Part shown: piece by piece, positions 7,665 through 15,691 of the stretch | Layout of the letters: each line of letters starts with the position of its first letter | Position numbering within the stretch: position 1 is the first letter of the stretch | Source: an uncultured Collinsella sp. | Lineage (GTDB): Bacteria > Actinomycetota > Coriobacteriia > Coriobacteriales > Coriobacteriaceae | Direction: 5' to 3' | Length of the DNA: 27,457 nucleotides | Assembly: GCA_902388545.1 (NCBI GenBank) | Contig: CABMPS010000004.1 | Span: 1-27,457, forward strand | The notes under the pieces: generated by a model | Told to the model about the DNA's origin: nothing | Databases searched by the model: none | The model's input: only the letters and a program-made list of their open reading frames with translations | Made by a program: the position numbers and the translations under genes

Positions 7665-8129
7665 TTAGAAGTGACGGCGGATGGCGTCGACCATGCCCTG
7701 GGACGTGGTCTGGCCGAGCACGTCGGCTGCGGCATCGGCGTCCATAAAGATGTTCATGAGCGCCTGCAGGGCCTCGACCTGGCCGCCCGGCTCGGCAATA
7801 CCCAAATTGATGACGATCTGCGCCGGCACCGGAGCGCCCATGCCAGCCATAGCGTTAAATGTCACGGGCGCGGCGGGCTTCACCACCGCGATATAGGGCT
7901 TGGCCACAAACCCCGGATCGGTATGCGGAATGGCAATGTTTGCCGCCGGCATGGCAAGACCCGTGGGATAGGCATCCTCGCGCGTGCGAACGGCATCGAG
8001 CCAACCGTCGGCAATGTAGCCGCGCGGGGCAAGCTCGCCCTCAAGCCGCGCGAACACCTCATCCGGCGTCGCACACTCCCAATCAAAAAACACCAACTCA
8101 GGCGTAAACAGCGCTTCGTTATCCGCCAT
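7665..8129 (-). CDS. Orphan PTS EIIA protein (fructose/galactitol superfamily)
   Basis: A 154-residue cytosolic PTS_EIIA_2-family protein. The active-site stretch TREDAYPTGLAMPAANIAIP leads to His69 in IPHTD, the residue phosphorylated by HPr in this family. The closest type by wording is the galactitol-like EIIA. GAGAGGTGAG lies upstream of ATG 8129 at good spacing. No IIB or IIC gene of the matching type is adjacent: the purN terminator lies upstream and repeats lie downstream. It may serve a transporter encoded elsewhere or act as a regulatory EIIA. The family is clear, the partner unknown. Confidence 0.9.
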   Translation of the reverse strand: MADNEALFTPELVFFDWECATPDEVFARLEGELAPRGYIADGWLDAVRTREDAYPTGLAMPAANIAIPHTDPGFVAKPYIAVVKPAAPVTFNAMAGMGAPVPAQIVINLGIAEPGGQVEALQALMNIFMDADAAADVLGQTTSQGMVDAIRRHF

Positions 8130-8186
8130 GCGCTCACCTCTCTCACCTAGTCATTCAAGAACGTCCCCGATGACTACCCAAAACAA

Positions 8187-8224
8187 AAGGTGGCCACGCG
8201 CGCCTTGGCACCAATGACCACCTT
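8187..8224 (-). terminator. Terminator after purN
   Basis: A 10-bp stem with one G-U-type position pairs 8187-8196 with 8215-8224 (18-nt loop). On the minus strand it runs into TTTTGTTTT. It closes the purF-purM-purN transcript and separates it from the EIIA gene. Confidence 0.75.
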
Positions 8225-8254
8225 GACCACTCAACTAAATTGTACTGTGCGCCG

Positions 8255-8956
8255 CTAGCCGCGGGGCGCATCAATTGCGACCTTGCCGCTCTCCAGCACG
8301 TGGACGCGGCCGTCGGCGAGCATTTGCACGACCTCGGGATACAGCACGTGCTCAATCGCGTGGATGTGCTCCTCGAGCGTGTCGACATCCCAGTCCTCCT
8401 CAACAGCCAGCGCACGCTGGGCGATGATGGGACCGTTGTCGTAGACCTCGTTGGCAAAATGCACGGTCACGCCAGTTACCTTGACGCCGCGCACAAAGGC
8501 ATCGTCAATCGCATGCGCACCGGTAAAGCTCGGCAGCAGCGCCGGATGCAAGTTGACCACGCGGTTGGGAAACGCCGCCAGCAGCGGTGTATGCACCATG
8601 CGCATGTAGCCGGCCATGACCACATACTCGCAGCCGCGCTCGAGCAGCTCGTGCGCGATGATCTCGTCGGCGGCAATGGGGTCGGCATATACATCCTTGG
8701 ACAGCGTAAGCGTCTGGATGCCCGCACGCTCTGCACGTTGCAGACCCTTGGCCGAAGGACGGCTCGACACCACAAGCTCAATAGAAGCGTTGAGCTTGCC
8801 GGCGGCAATCAGATCGATCAGCGCTTGCAGGTTGGTACCCGAACCGCTGATGAGCACACCGATCTTGAGCGGCTCAGCCGTATCGGTGCCAGTCGGACGG
8901 GTATAGGGCACAAAGTCCAGGCCCTCGGCAGCAGCCATCTGCTCGTTAGCGCTCAT
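8255..8956 (-). CDS. purN: Phosphoribosylglycinamide formyltransferase
   Basis: A 233-residue GAR transformylase that passes the formyl group of 10-formyltetrahydrofolate to GAR in the third step of purine synthesis. The glycine-rich phosphate loop is SGSGTN (37-42). The catalytic triad of the family is visible: Asn135 and His137 in NLHPALLPSF, and Asp173 in VYDNGPII. An N-terminal extension of about 29 residues precedes the normal start of the fold, longer than in E. coli. The ATG 8956 overlaps the end of purM by 11 nt, which points to translational coupling; there is no strong separate ribosome site. Confidence 0.97.
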   Translation of the reverse strand: MSANEQMAAAEGLDFVPYTRPTGTDTAEPLKIGVLISGSGTNLQALIDLIAAGKLNASIELVVSSRPSAKGLQRAERAGIQTLTLSKDVYADPIAADEIIAHELLERGCEYVVMAGYMRMVHTPLLAAFPNRVVNLHPALLPSFTGAHAIDDAFVRGVKVTGVTVHFANEVYDNGPIIAQRALAVEEDWDVDTLEEHIHAIEHVLYPEVVQMLADGRVHVLESGKVAIDAPRG

Positions 8957-10049
8957 CGGAGTACACGACCTTACCGGAACCCTCGACGCACTCGCCCACG
9001 CGGAACGGCTTCTCGCCCAGCGCGACCAGTGCCTCGGTAACCGCGGCCTCGTCCTCGGGGGCGACGATCAGACACAGGCCGACGCCCATGTTGAAGGTCT
9101 TGCATGCCTCGTTGGGCGCAAGCTCGGCCTGGCGCGACACGTAGGTGATGACGGGCGGAACGTCCCAACCCATCTCGGCACCGTTGCGGGTGACCACGGC
9201 GTCGACGTCATCGGCGAGCGCACGGTTGAGGTTCTCGGTAATACCGCCGCCAGTGATGTGGGCGATGGCGTGCACGTTGGCGCCGCCGCGCAGCAGCTCC
9301 AGGATCGGCTTGACGTAGATGCGCGTGGGGGCCAACAGAGCGTCTGCCAGCGATGCACCGCCGAGCTCCTCGAGCGGACGGCTCAGCTCCTCGGCCTTAG
9401 CGACGGCCTCGGGCGTGCCCGGCTTAACGCCGTCGACGCCAATGACCTTACGCACGAGCGAGTAGCCGTTGGAGTGCACGCCGGTGGAAGGCAGGCCCAG
9501 GATCACATCGCCCGGGCGGACGTTTGCGGGGTCGAGCATCTTGGGACGGTCGACGACGCCCACGGTAAATCCGGCAAGGTCGTAGTCGGCGGGAGCCATG
9601 ACGCCGGGGTGCTCGGCCATCTCGCCGCCCACGAGCGCGCAGCCCGCGAGCTTGCAGCCATCGGCCACGCCCTTGATGATCTTTGCCATGTGTTCGGCCT
9701 CAATGTGGCCGATGGCAACGTAATCCAGGAAGAACAGCGGCTCGGCGCCCGAAGCCAAAATGTCGTTGACGCACATGGCGACCAGGTCCTGGCCCACCGT
9801 CTCGTGACGGTCCATGATCTGGGCGAGCACGAGCTTGGTGCCCACGCCGTCGGTGCCGCTGATCAGGATCGGGTCTTCCATATCCTTGAGCGCGGCGGCC
9901 GAGAACAGGCCACCAAAGCCACCGATGCCGCCGATGACCTCGGGGCGGTTGGTGTCCTTGACCATCTGCTTAATAGCGTCGACGGCGCGGCCGCCCTCGG
10001 CGGTATCGACGCCGGCGTCCTCGTACGTCACATGCTTGCTGTCGCTCAT
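8946..10049 (-). CDS. purM: Phosphoribosylformylglycinamidine cyclo-ligase (AIR synthetase)
   Basis: A 367-residue enzyme that closes the imidazole ring of AIR using ATP. Family motifs are present: YEDAGVD (9-15), the nucleotide-region motif GTDGVGTK (65-72), VAMCVNDIL, ALVGGEMAEHPG (about 138-149) and GLPSTGVHSNGYSLVRK. The length is slightly above the usual 345. GAGGAAGG precedes ATG 10049. It lies 155 nt downstream of purF; that gap holds two hairpins, so expression relative to purF may be adjusted there. Confidence 0.97.
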   Translation of the reverse strand: MSDSKHVTYEDAGVDTAEGGRAVDAIKQMVKDTNRPEVIGGIGGFGGLFSAAALKDMEDPILISGTDGVGTKLVLAQIMDRHETVGQDLVAMCVNDILASGAEPLFFLDYVAIGHIEAEHMAKIIKGVADGCKLAGCALVGGEMAEHPGVMAPADYDLAGFTVGVVDRPKMLDPANVRPGDVILGLPSTGVHSNGYSLVRKVIGVDGVKPGTPEAVAKAEELSRPLEELGGASLADALLAPTRIYVKPILELLRGGANVHAIAHITGGGITENLNRALADDVDAVVTRNGAEMGWDVPPVITYVSRQAELAPNEACKTFNMGVGLCLIVAPEDEAAVTEALVALGEKPFRVGECVEGSGKVVYSDER

Positions 10050-10116
10050 CTGAGCCTTCCTCTCCCACTACCGTCTGACGAGCAGGCGCCAAACGGTGCT
10101 CATAGTTGCGCCATTT

Positions 10117-10205
10117 CGGCGCGCGCCATAACAGCACGCGCCGTCATATCAACAAAACAGCAGGTAAAACCTACCAAAATAAACCTGTCCCTACATGGCA
10201 GGTTT
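10117..10205 (-). promoter_or_regulatory. Two hairpins in the purF-purM gap, one terminator-like
   Basis: CGGCGCG (10117-10123) pairs with CGCGCCG (10137-10143). AAACCTG (10181-10187) pairs with CAGGTTT (10199-10205), which includes the end of purF, and on the minus strand is followed by ATTTTGG. The second hairpin resembles a weak terminator that could reduce read-through from purF into purM; the first lies in the purM leader. Confidence 0.4.
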
Positions 10206-11875
10206 TAGGCCTCGCCGTGCTCCTCTTCCCAGCTGCGGTCGACATATTTCTCGACCACGGCGTCGTCGTCAAAGTGCAGCGGCTTGTCCAGGTTGCGGGG
10301 CTTAAAGCCCTCCATGAACTTGTCACGGCCAAAGCTCTCGGGAATCGCCACGGGATAGCGGCCGGTAAAGCACGCGTCGCAGTAGCCGCCCTTGGGCATG
10401 ACCTTCAGCAGGCCCTCGACCGAAAGGAAGGCCAGCGAATCGGCGCCAATGTACTCGCAGATCTCATCGACCGTCTTGTTGGCACTGATGAGCTGCGACT
10501 GCACGTCGGTATCGATACCGTAGAAGCACGGCCAGATGACCTCGGGCGAGTTGATGCGAATGTGAATCTCCTTGGCGCCGGCGTTGCGCAGCATCTTGAC
10601 GAGCTGCACCATGGTGGTGCCGCGCACAATGGAGTCGTCGATGACGACCAGGCGCTTGCCCTCGATGTTGTCGCGCAGCGGGTTGAGTTTCATACGCACG
10701 CCCATGGCACGCAGCTCCTGCGTAGGCTCGATAAACGTACGACCCACGTAGCGGTTCTTGATAAGACCCTCACCAAAGGGAATGCCACTCTCGTGCGAAT
10801 AGCCCTCCGCGGGCGGCAGGCCGGAGTCGGGCACGCCGATGACCAGGTCGGCCTCGACGGGCTCCTCATGTGCCAGCTGACGACCCATGTCATAACGGCA
10901 GGCGTAGACGCTCTTGCCGTTCATGATGGAATCGGGGCGAGCGAAGTAGACCTGCTCAAAGATGCAGTTAGCAGGCTCTTCGGCAGCAGGCACGCCCTGC
11001 TCGGACACAAGGCCCTCGGCGCTGATGCGCAAAATCTCACCGGGACGGACATCGCGGACGTACTCGGCGCCCACAATATCGAGCGCACAAGTCTCGGAGG
11101 CGACGACCCAGCCGCCGGCGCGGGTGACATGGGTGGCAACGTCAACCGTCGCGGCGCCGTCCTGCGACGGCAGCTGCGAAACGGATGCGGCATCGGCCTG
11201 GTCCAGGCCCTCGTCCACCAGCTTGCCCAACACCAGTGGGCGAATGCCATGCGGATCGCGGAAGGCGTAGAGCGCCTGCTCGTTGATGAGCGTCATGGCA
11301 TAACCGCCACGCACGAGCTCCATGGTCTTGCGAATGCCCTCGCGCAGGTGACCCGTACGCTGGGTAAAGTAGCCGATGAGCTTGGTCGCGACCTCGGAAT
11401 CCGAATTGGAGAGGAACGGCACGCCCAGCTCGATCAGCTGGCGACGCAGCTCGTCGGTGTTGACGAGGGTACCGTTGTGCGCGAGCGCGATAATGACGCT
11501 ATTGATGGTAGAGAGGTGCGGCTGAGAGGCTTCCCAGCTCTTGGCGCCGGCGGTGCCGTAGCGCACATGACCCACGGCCAGCTGACCGGAGAGCGTCGAC
11601 AGGTCGGCGTTGGAGAACACGCGGTCGAGCAGGCCCAGATCCTTGCGGACCATAACCGTACCGCCGTCGCCCACGGCGATTCCCGCCGATTCTTGGCCAC
11701 GGTGCTGCAGTGCACGCAGGCCAAAGTACGTCAGTCGAGCCACGTCGCGATCGGGCGCCCAGACACCAAAAACGCCGCATTCCTCATGCAGCTGGTCGGA
11801 GTCCGGATCATACGTCGACATGGCGTTCACCTGTCCCGCGGCACGCTCGGCCGCGCGGATGGTTTCTTGAGACAT
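10205..11875 (-). CDS. purF: Amidophosphoribosyltransferase
   Basis: A 556-residue enzyme for the first committed step of purine synthesis, making phosphoribosylamine from PRPP and glutamine. Cys33 in EECGVFG is the glutaminase nucleophile exposed after removal of a 32-residue propeptide, longer than the 11-residue leader of B. subtilis. The PRPP loop VVIDDSIVRGTT spans about 410-421. Cys304, Cys450, Cys499 and Cys502 match the four ligands of the Fe-S cluster in the Gram-positive-type enzyme, so this is probably an oxygen-sensitive Fe-S form. GAGGGGATGCC precedes ATG 11875. An internal ATG at residue 19 would leave a 14-residue propeptide and cannot be excluded. A TATAAT box lies about 42 nt upstream. 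Confidence 0.96.
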   Translation of the reverse strand: MSQETIRAAERAAGQVNAMSTYDPDSDQLHEECGVFGVWAPDRDVARLTYFGLRALQHRGQESAGIAVGDGGTVMVRKDLGLLDRVFSNADLSTLSGQLAVGHVRYGTAGAKSWEASQPHLSTINSVIIALAHNGTLVNTDELRRQLIELGVPFLSNSDSEVATKLIGYFTQRTGHLREGIRKTMELVRGGYAMTLINEQALYAFRDPHGIRPLVLGKLVDEGLDQADAASVSQLPSQDGAATVDVATHVTRAGGWVVASETCALDIVGAEYVRDVRPGEILRISAEGLVSEQGVPAAEEPANCIFEQVYFARPDSIMNGKSVYACRYDMGRQLAHEEPVEADLVIGVPDSGLPPAEGYSHESGIPFGEGLIKNRYVGRTFIEPTQELRAMGVRMKLNPLRDNIEGKRLVVIDDSIVRGTTMVQLVKMLRNAGAKEIHIRINSPEVIWPCFYGIDTDVQSQLISANKTVDEICEYIGADSLAFLSVEGLLKVMPKGGYCDACFTGRYPVAIPESFGRDKFMEGFKPRNLDKPLHFDDDAVVEKYVDRSWEEEHGEA

Positions 11876-11916
11876 GGCATCCCCTCAGAGCCTCGTATTT
11901 TGGCGTTACCCGCCTT

Positions 11917-11922
11917 ATTATA
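11917..11922 (-). promoter_or_regulatory. Consensus -10 box for purF
   Basis: A perfect TATAAT on the minus strand, 42 nt upstream of the purF start. The best -35 at 17-bp spacing is TGGGGA, a poor match, so an activator may be needed or the promoter is weak. Confidence 0.6.
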
Positions 11923-12105
11923 CGCACGGTGCGACGCGCTCCCCAGCGCATGAGCAGCGCTTTTTAAAAGCCCACCGAGCTAATAATCCGTTTTGCGGCC
12001 AAACATTTTATCGGTCTGTCCAGCGCAAGCGCCCGCGCCCCCAGATGGCCGCCGCGTCCGCCGTTGGGGATTACAAAGTTGCAATTGGGACGTTCGTCCT
12101 GTCTT

Positions 12106-12134
12106 TTGGCAGGTCGGCGGCGTATCCTTATAAC
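12106..12134 (+). promoter_or_regulatory. Sigma-70-type promoter of the CmpB-like gene
   Basis: TTGGCA (12106-12111) and TATAAC (12129-12134) are separated by exactly 17 bp. Both are five of six matches to consensus. The predicted transcript starts near 12141, giving a leader of about 20 nt before ATG 12161. Confidence 0.75.
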
Positions 12135-12160
12135 CGACAACAAAGCGAGAAAGGTTCTGT

Positions 12161-13390
12161 ATGGATCGAAACGAACTCGACCCCAGCGTCCCCAGCGCCA
12201 CGGAGGTCAAGAAGATTCCCCTCATCATTAAGGTGTACGCCGTCCTGTGCATCCTATCCGGCGTGGGTACACTCCCGTCGGTCGCTGCCTTTATGTGGCA
12301 GGTCATCACCGCGCTCATCAACGGCAACGCCGCCGAAAAGCTCGGCGACAATATGCTGGTCTCGGTTGGACTCATCGTCGCCGGCATCATGCTCTCTGCG
12401 GCAAGTGCCGTCATCCTGATCATCTTTGGCCTGGACCTTATCAAAAACCAGCGCCGCAACGCCGCCCGCCTGTCCTACATCCTTATTGCATTCACCGTCG
12501 TCGAGCTTTTGGTCGACGTGATGCTCCAGGGCATCGGGCCCTTCCTGCTGCGTCCCGCGATCCAGCTCGGCATCCTCGTTGCACTTTCAGCAACCGTCGA
12601 CCCCACGCTGCGCCAGGAGCGCGAACTGCAGCGCCGCCTGCAGGAGATGCTCGACCGCGATGCCGCCGCCGAGGGCATGCTCGGCCGCGATGAAACCGGC
12701 GAGGGCTACATCAAGCTCAACTACTTCAACCTGTTCTGGGTATTCTTCGTTTGCTGCGTACTGGGACTTATCTTGGAGGACATCTGGCACATGACGGTCA
12801 ACGACCCGGGCGTCTACCAGGACCGCGCCGGCATGCTGTTTGGCCCTTTCAGCCCCATCTACGGATTTGGCGCCGTGCTCATGACCATGGTGCTCAACCG
12901 CTTCTACAAAAAGAACCCCATCATCATTTTCCTGGTGAGCGCCCTGCTCGGCGCCAGCTTTGAGGTGTTCGTGGGCTGGTTTATGCAGACCGCGTTTGGC
13001 GTGGTCTCGTGGAGCTACTCGCACATAACGCTGTTCGGTTTGCCCGATCCGCTCGTGGTCCTCACGAGCGGACGCACCTGCACGGGCTTCGCCTGCCTGT
13101 GGGGCCTAGGCGGCCTTATCTGGATCAAGCTGCTGCTGCCGAGGCTGCTTAAGCTCATCAACAAGATCCCCTGGAAGAGCCGCTACTCGGCCACCGTCAT
13201 CTTTACCGTCATTATGCTGGTCGACGGCGTCATGACGCTGCAGTCGCTCGACTACTGGTACCAGCGCGTCAACGGCACGGAGCCGGATATTCCCGTCGCG
13301 CAGTTCTACGGCAAGTATTTCGATAACGACTACATGGAGAACCGCTTCCAGAGCATGACCATGAGTCCCAAGGATGCGACGCGCGTGTAG
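12161..13390 (+). CDS. Putative ABC-transporter type IV membrane protein (CmpB family)
   Basis: A 409-residue polytopic membrane protein. The N-terminal half (about 20-150) has four hydrophobic segments. A charged linker with a coiled, Arg/Glu-rich stretch (RQERELQRRLQEMLDRD) follows. The C-terminal half (about 185-370) has six further segments and resembles the CmpB-type putative permease family (PF06541) with its conserved phrases FGPFSPIYGFGA and FEVFVGWFMQ. GAGAAAGG lies upstream of ATG 12161. No ATPase gene is adjacent, so an ABC role is a family label rather than a demonstrated function. It is transcribed away from purF from its own promoter and ends at a strong terminator. Confidence 0.8.
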   Translation: MDRNELDPSVPSATEVKKIPLIIKVYAVLCILSGVGTLPSVAAFMWQVITALINGNAAEKLGDNMLVSVGLIVAGIMLSAASAVILIIFGLDLIKNQRRNAARLSYILIAFTVVELLVDVMLQGIGPFLLRPAIQLGILVALSATVDPTLRQERELQRRLQEMLDRDAAAEGMLGRDETGEGYIKLNYFNLFWVFFVCCVLGLILEDIWHMTVNDPGVYQDRAGMLFGPFSPIYGFGAVLMTMVLNRFYKKNPIIIFLVSALLGASFEVFVGWFMQTAFGVVSWSYSHITLFGLPDPLVVLTSGRTCTGFACLWGLGGLIWIKLLLPRLLKLINKIPWKSRYSATVIFTVIMLVDGVMTLQSLDYWYQRVNGTEPDIPVAQFYGKYFDNDYMENRFQSMTMSPKDATRV

Positions 13391-13423
13391 CGCCAAGCAA
13401 TGCCGAGATTTTCCAACGCACGG

Positions 13424-13466
13424 AAAAGCCCGCTGGCAGACTGATTTGAACTGCCAGCGGGCTTTT
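13424..13466. terminator. Strong bidirectional terminator
   Basis: A 16-bp perfect stem (13424-13439 with 13451-13466, 11-nt loop) with AAAA on the left and TTTTT on the right. It ends the CmpB-like gene and, on the other strand, the MoaE-like gene. Confidence 0.93.
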
Positions 13467-13490
13467 TGTTGGCGAGTGCTGCTGCCGGCA

Positions 13491-13907
13491 TTACGCCTCG
13501 CGCTCGACCTCGCTCACACATTCATTTTTGATGGTACCGACGAGCGCCTGCAGCGCATCGACCACATGCGGGCGAATGTCCCCGCCAATGAGCACGAGCA
13601 TGATGTCGTCGCCCACGGTAAGCTCGCCGCTCGCCAGCCACACGCGCACATAGCCGATACCCGGCATCGCGCGCGTTGCCTCGATAGCGGCCTGCACCTT
13701 TTCGGCATCGAAGCCAAACACCATGCCGCCCACCTTATGTCCAGGCGCCACACCATCTGTCTCGACCCCACGCACCTCGGACTTAGGCGTCGCACGCACC
13801 ACACCGTTATGCGTCAGGTACATACCGCACGCAGATGCCGACGAATCGGCCTTGGCCTCGCGCAGCCAAGCATCAACCGAAGGCATCGATTTGCCACTTT
13901 CAAGCAT
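13491..13907 (-). CDS. MoaE-like protein with degenerate active site
   Basis: A 138-residue protein resembling the large subunit of molybdopterin synthase. The region VRVWLASGELTVGDDIMLVL followed by IGGDIRPHVVDALQALVGTIKN lines up with the MoaE pattern HRVGxLxVGE, HR-E-A and D-K of known family members. The expected HR pair reads GGDIRP and the C-terminal WKKE of active MoaE is replaced by SEVE; only one lysine (in TIKNE) is kept. No other molybdenum cofactor gene is nearby. ATG 13907 has AAAGGAG at 5 nt; the adjacent ATG 13910 would add one Met. It follows the sortase gene by 68 nt. The fold assignment is moderate and enzymatic activity doubtful. Confidence 0.6.
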   Translation of the reverse strand: MLESGKSMPSVDAWLREAKADSSASACGMYLTHNGVVRATPKSEVRGVETDGVAPGHKVGGMVFGFDAEKVQAAIEATRAMPGIGYVRVWLASGELTVGDDIMLVLIGGDIRPHVVDALQALVGTIKNECVSEVEREA

Positions 13908-13975
13908 CATTTCTCCTTTTTACCGTCGTCGAGTAGCTCATTTGGGACGGGGCTTTTTAGCCACTCTCGAACAAT

Positions 13976-14974
13976 CTATTCCTCGACCGGCGTGAGCACC
14001 ATGACGGCGCGCGTATTGCTAAATGACAGCGAGCGGCAGGTCACAAGCGTTACGACCTTCGTTGCCGAAGCGGCGCGGTCGCCTGCGTCGCTCGCCACGG
14101 CAGAGGCACCGTCGAGCATCTCGGACAGGTAATTCTTCAGTCCGTCATCGCCCTCAAAGTTGGGCGTGCGCGCCTTGGCATACGTGTCCTCGACCACCTT
14201 GGTCGCCAGCGGACGCAGCTTATACGTCGCATCGCGCGTGATGTAGTACACAAACTCGATGCTATCGAACGTCGCCTGATCAGTGGTGTCCGAAATCACG
14301 TTGAACATCGATCCGTCGTTCATATGGTGGCCGTAGATCGTGGTCTGCTGGTCGACCATTCCCGGCGCGGTGTCATCGCTATCCAGGAAAATGGCACCGG
14401 ACGCGTTAGCCGTTCCGTCGAACAGCGTGTTGAGGTATTTGGAGTTGTTGTTGGTCTGCACCACGGGATAGTTGATGTTGGTTCCCGGCACGTAAATCCA
14501 ACCCACAATCTCGGGGTTCGTCTGAGCAAGCGCATCAAAGTCGATAATCGGCACGCCGCTGGCGTCCTTATCGCTTACATATTGCTTCTCGATTTTCTGA
14601 TACGAATCGCTCGCCTGCTTATAGCCAATCTGGGCATTAATAAAAATAGCGGCGGCGGCGACAATCAGACCGATACCGATGATGATGAGCAGAATGGGAA
14701 TAATGGAGCGGCGCTTTTTGCGCGGCGGCTCGGTGCAATCCGACGGCGCGGCATGCGATGAAGACCGGGGCGGCTTCTTAGCGGAGCTATAAGACGAAGG
14801 ACGATATGCGGCCGGCGCGTCCTGTCGACGATGCGTCGCCGGTGTCACGGGGCGCGGCGCGCGCGGCTGCTGAGGAGAGGATGTCCGACCCTGCTGTGCC
14901 GCACGGGCGGCACCCGGCTTCGACGGATCGGGAATCTGAGAAGCCTTGAATCGTTTTCCCTGATAATCGGACAT
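13976..14974 (-). CDS. srtB: Class B sortase
   Basis: A 332-residue membrane-anchored transpeptidase that joins surface proteins to the cell wall. Residues 1-90 form a low-complexity cytoplasmic head rich in Pro, Arg, Ser and Ala; a basic stretch and one helix follow (about 91-112). The catalytic domain runs about 140-330 with His216 in IYGHHM, Cys313 in TLVTC and Arg322 in FSNTR, all in the right order for a sortase. The phrases VGWIYVPGTNINYPVVQ and YLNTLFDGT are class B features. AAGGAG precedes ATG 14974. It lies 35 nt after purE and in the same direction as the large IPNTG-bearing protein, a natural candidate substrate. Confidence 0.93.
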   Translation of the reverse strand: MSDYQGKRFKASQIPDPSKPGAARAAQQGRTSSPQQPRAPRPVTPATHRRQDAPAAYRPSSYSSAKKPPRSSSHAAPSDCTEPPRKKRRSIIPILLIIIGIGLIVAAAAIFINAQIGYKQASDSYQKIEKQYVSDKDASGVPIIDFDALAQTNPEIVGWIYVPGTNINYPVVQTNNNSKYLNTLFDGTANASGAIFLDSDDTAPGMVDQQTTIYGHHMNDGSMFNVISDTTDQATFDSIEFVYYITRDATYKLRPLATKVVEDTYAKARTPNFEGDDGLKNYLSEMLDGASAVASDAGDRAASATKVVTLVTCRSLSFSNTRAVMVLTPVEE

Positions 14975-15009
14975 GGCTCTCCTTATACTGCGGTGAAACG
15001 GCGGAACGC

Positions 15010-15474
15010 TTAGGCGTCAGCCATCTCCTGCTTCATCTTCTCGATAACCTTGCGGTACTCGGGGTCGCAAGCACCCAGAATCTGTGTGGCATAGATGGCG
15101 GCGTTCTTGGCGCCGTTGATGGCAACGCAGGCCACGGGCACGCCCGAAGGCATCTGCACCATCGACAGCAGCGAATCCATGCCGCCCAGGTCACTCGTCT
15201 TCATAGGCACGCCGATAACCGGCAGCGGCGTAAAGGCAGCCACGACACCACCCAAGTGAGCGGCCTTGCCGGCGGCGGCGATAATCACTTTGATACCGCG
15301 ATCGGCGGCAGTCGAAGCCCACTCGTGAACCTTCGCCGGCGTGCGGTGCGCGCTCGCAATGACGAGCTCATAGGGCACACCCAGTGCCTCGAGCTCGGCG
15401 GTGCAGCCTTCCATAACGCCCAGATCGGACTTGGAACCCATGATGATCCCGACAACCGGCTTTTGATCTGCCAT
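15010..15474 (-). CDS. purE: N5-carboxyaminoimidazole ribonucleotide mutase
   Basis: A 154-residue enzyme that moves the carboxyl group of N5-CAIR to form CAIR in purine synthesis. Motifs include IIMGSKSDLGVM near the N-terminus, IASAHRTP with the conserved His, and a GKAAHLGGVVAAFTPLPVIG segment ahead of DSLLSMVQMPSGVPV. The start is chosen at ATG 15474 because AGGAGG lies 9 nt upstream; ATG 15480 is only 3 nt from it. No purK is adjacent, so the source of N5-CAIR must be encoded elsewhere if the class I reaction applies. It is separated from purFMN by about 3 kb and appears to lead an operon with the sortase and the MoaE-like gene. Confidence 0.95.
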   Translation of the reverse strand: MADQKPVVGIIMGSKSDLGVMEGCTAELEALGVPYELVIASAHRTPAKVHEWASTAADRGIKVIIAAAGKAAHLGGVVAAFTPLPVIGVPMKTSDLGGMDSLLSMVQMPSGVPVACVAINGAKNAAIYATQILGACDPEYRKVIEKMKQEMADA

Positions 15475-15540
15475 AAACATAGACCTCCTGTTGAGAGCGG
15501 TGACGCAGCGAATCCGCGACCCTTAACTGCAAATAATTCA

Positions 15541-15546
15541 AGTATA
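15541..15546 (-). promoter_or_regulatory. Candidate -10 box for the purE operon
   Basis: TATACT on the minus strand, 5 of 6 to consensus, lies about 67 nt upstream of the purE start. The best -35 (CGAACA, 16-bp spacing) is weak. The rest of 15475-15635 shows no gene. Confidence 0.45.
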
Positions 15547-15635
15547 GCCGCCGATGCTGATGTGTTCGGCGGGAGACGGAACGCTTTGCGAGATTAAGGC
15601 CGAAGGGTCGGAGCTTTCCGCCTACATTCAAAAAG

Positions 15636-15670
15636 CGTGCCCACCGTCCTTGGGTGGGACGGCGGGCACG
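15636..15670 (-). terminator. Terminator of the GH31 gene
   Basis: A 14-nt stem with one mismatch (15636-15649 with 15657-15670, 7-nt loop). On the minus strand it is followed by CTTTTTGA, 22 nt after the GH31 stop codon. Confidence 0.85.
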
Positions 15671-15691
15671 ATTGCTTAGCTGTTGCTGGGG

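Noticed and set aside
10106..11953. 615-codon plus-strand frame opposite purF
   Set aside because: Shadow of purF with no recognisable domain.
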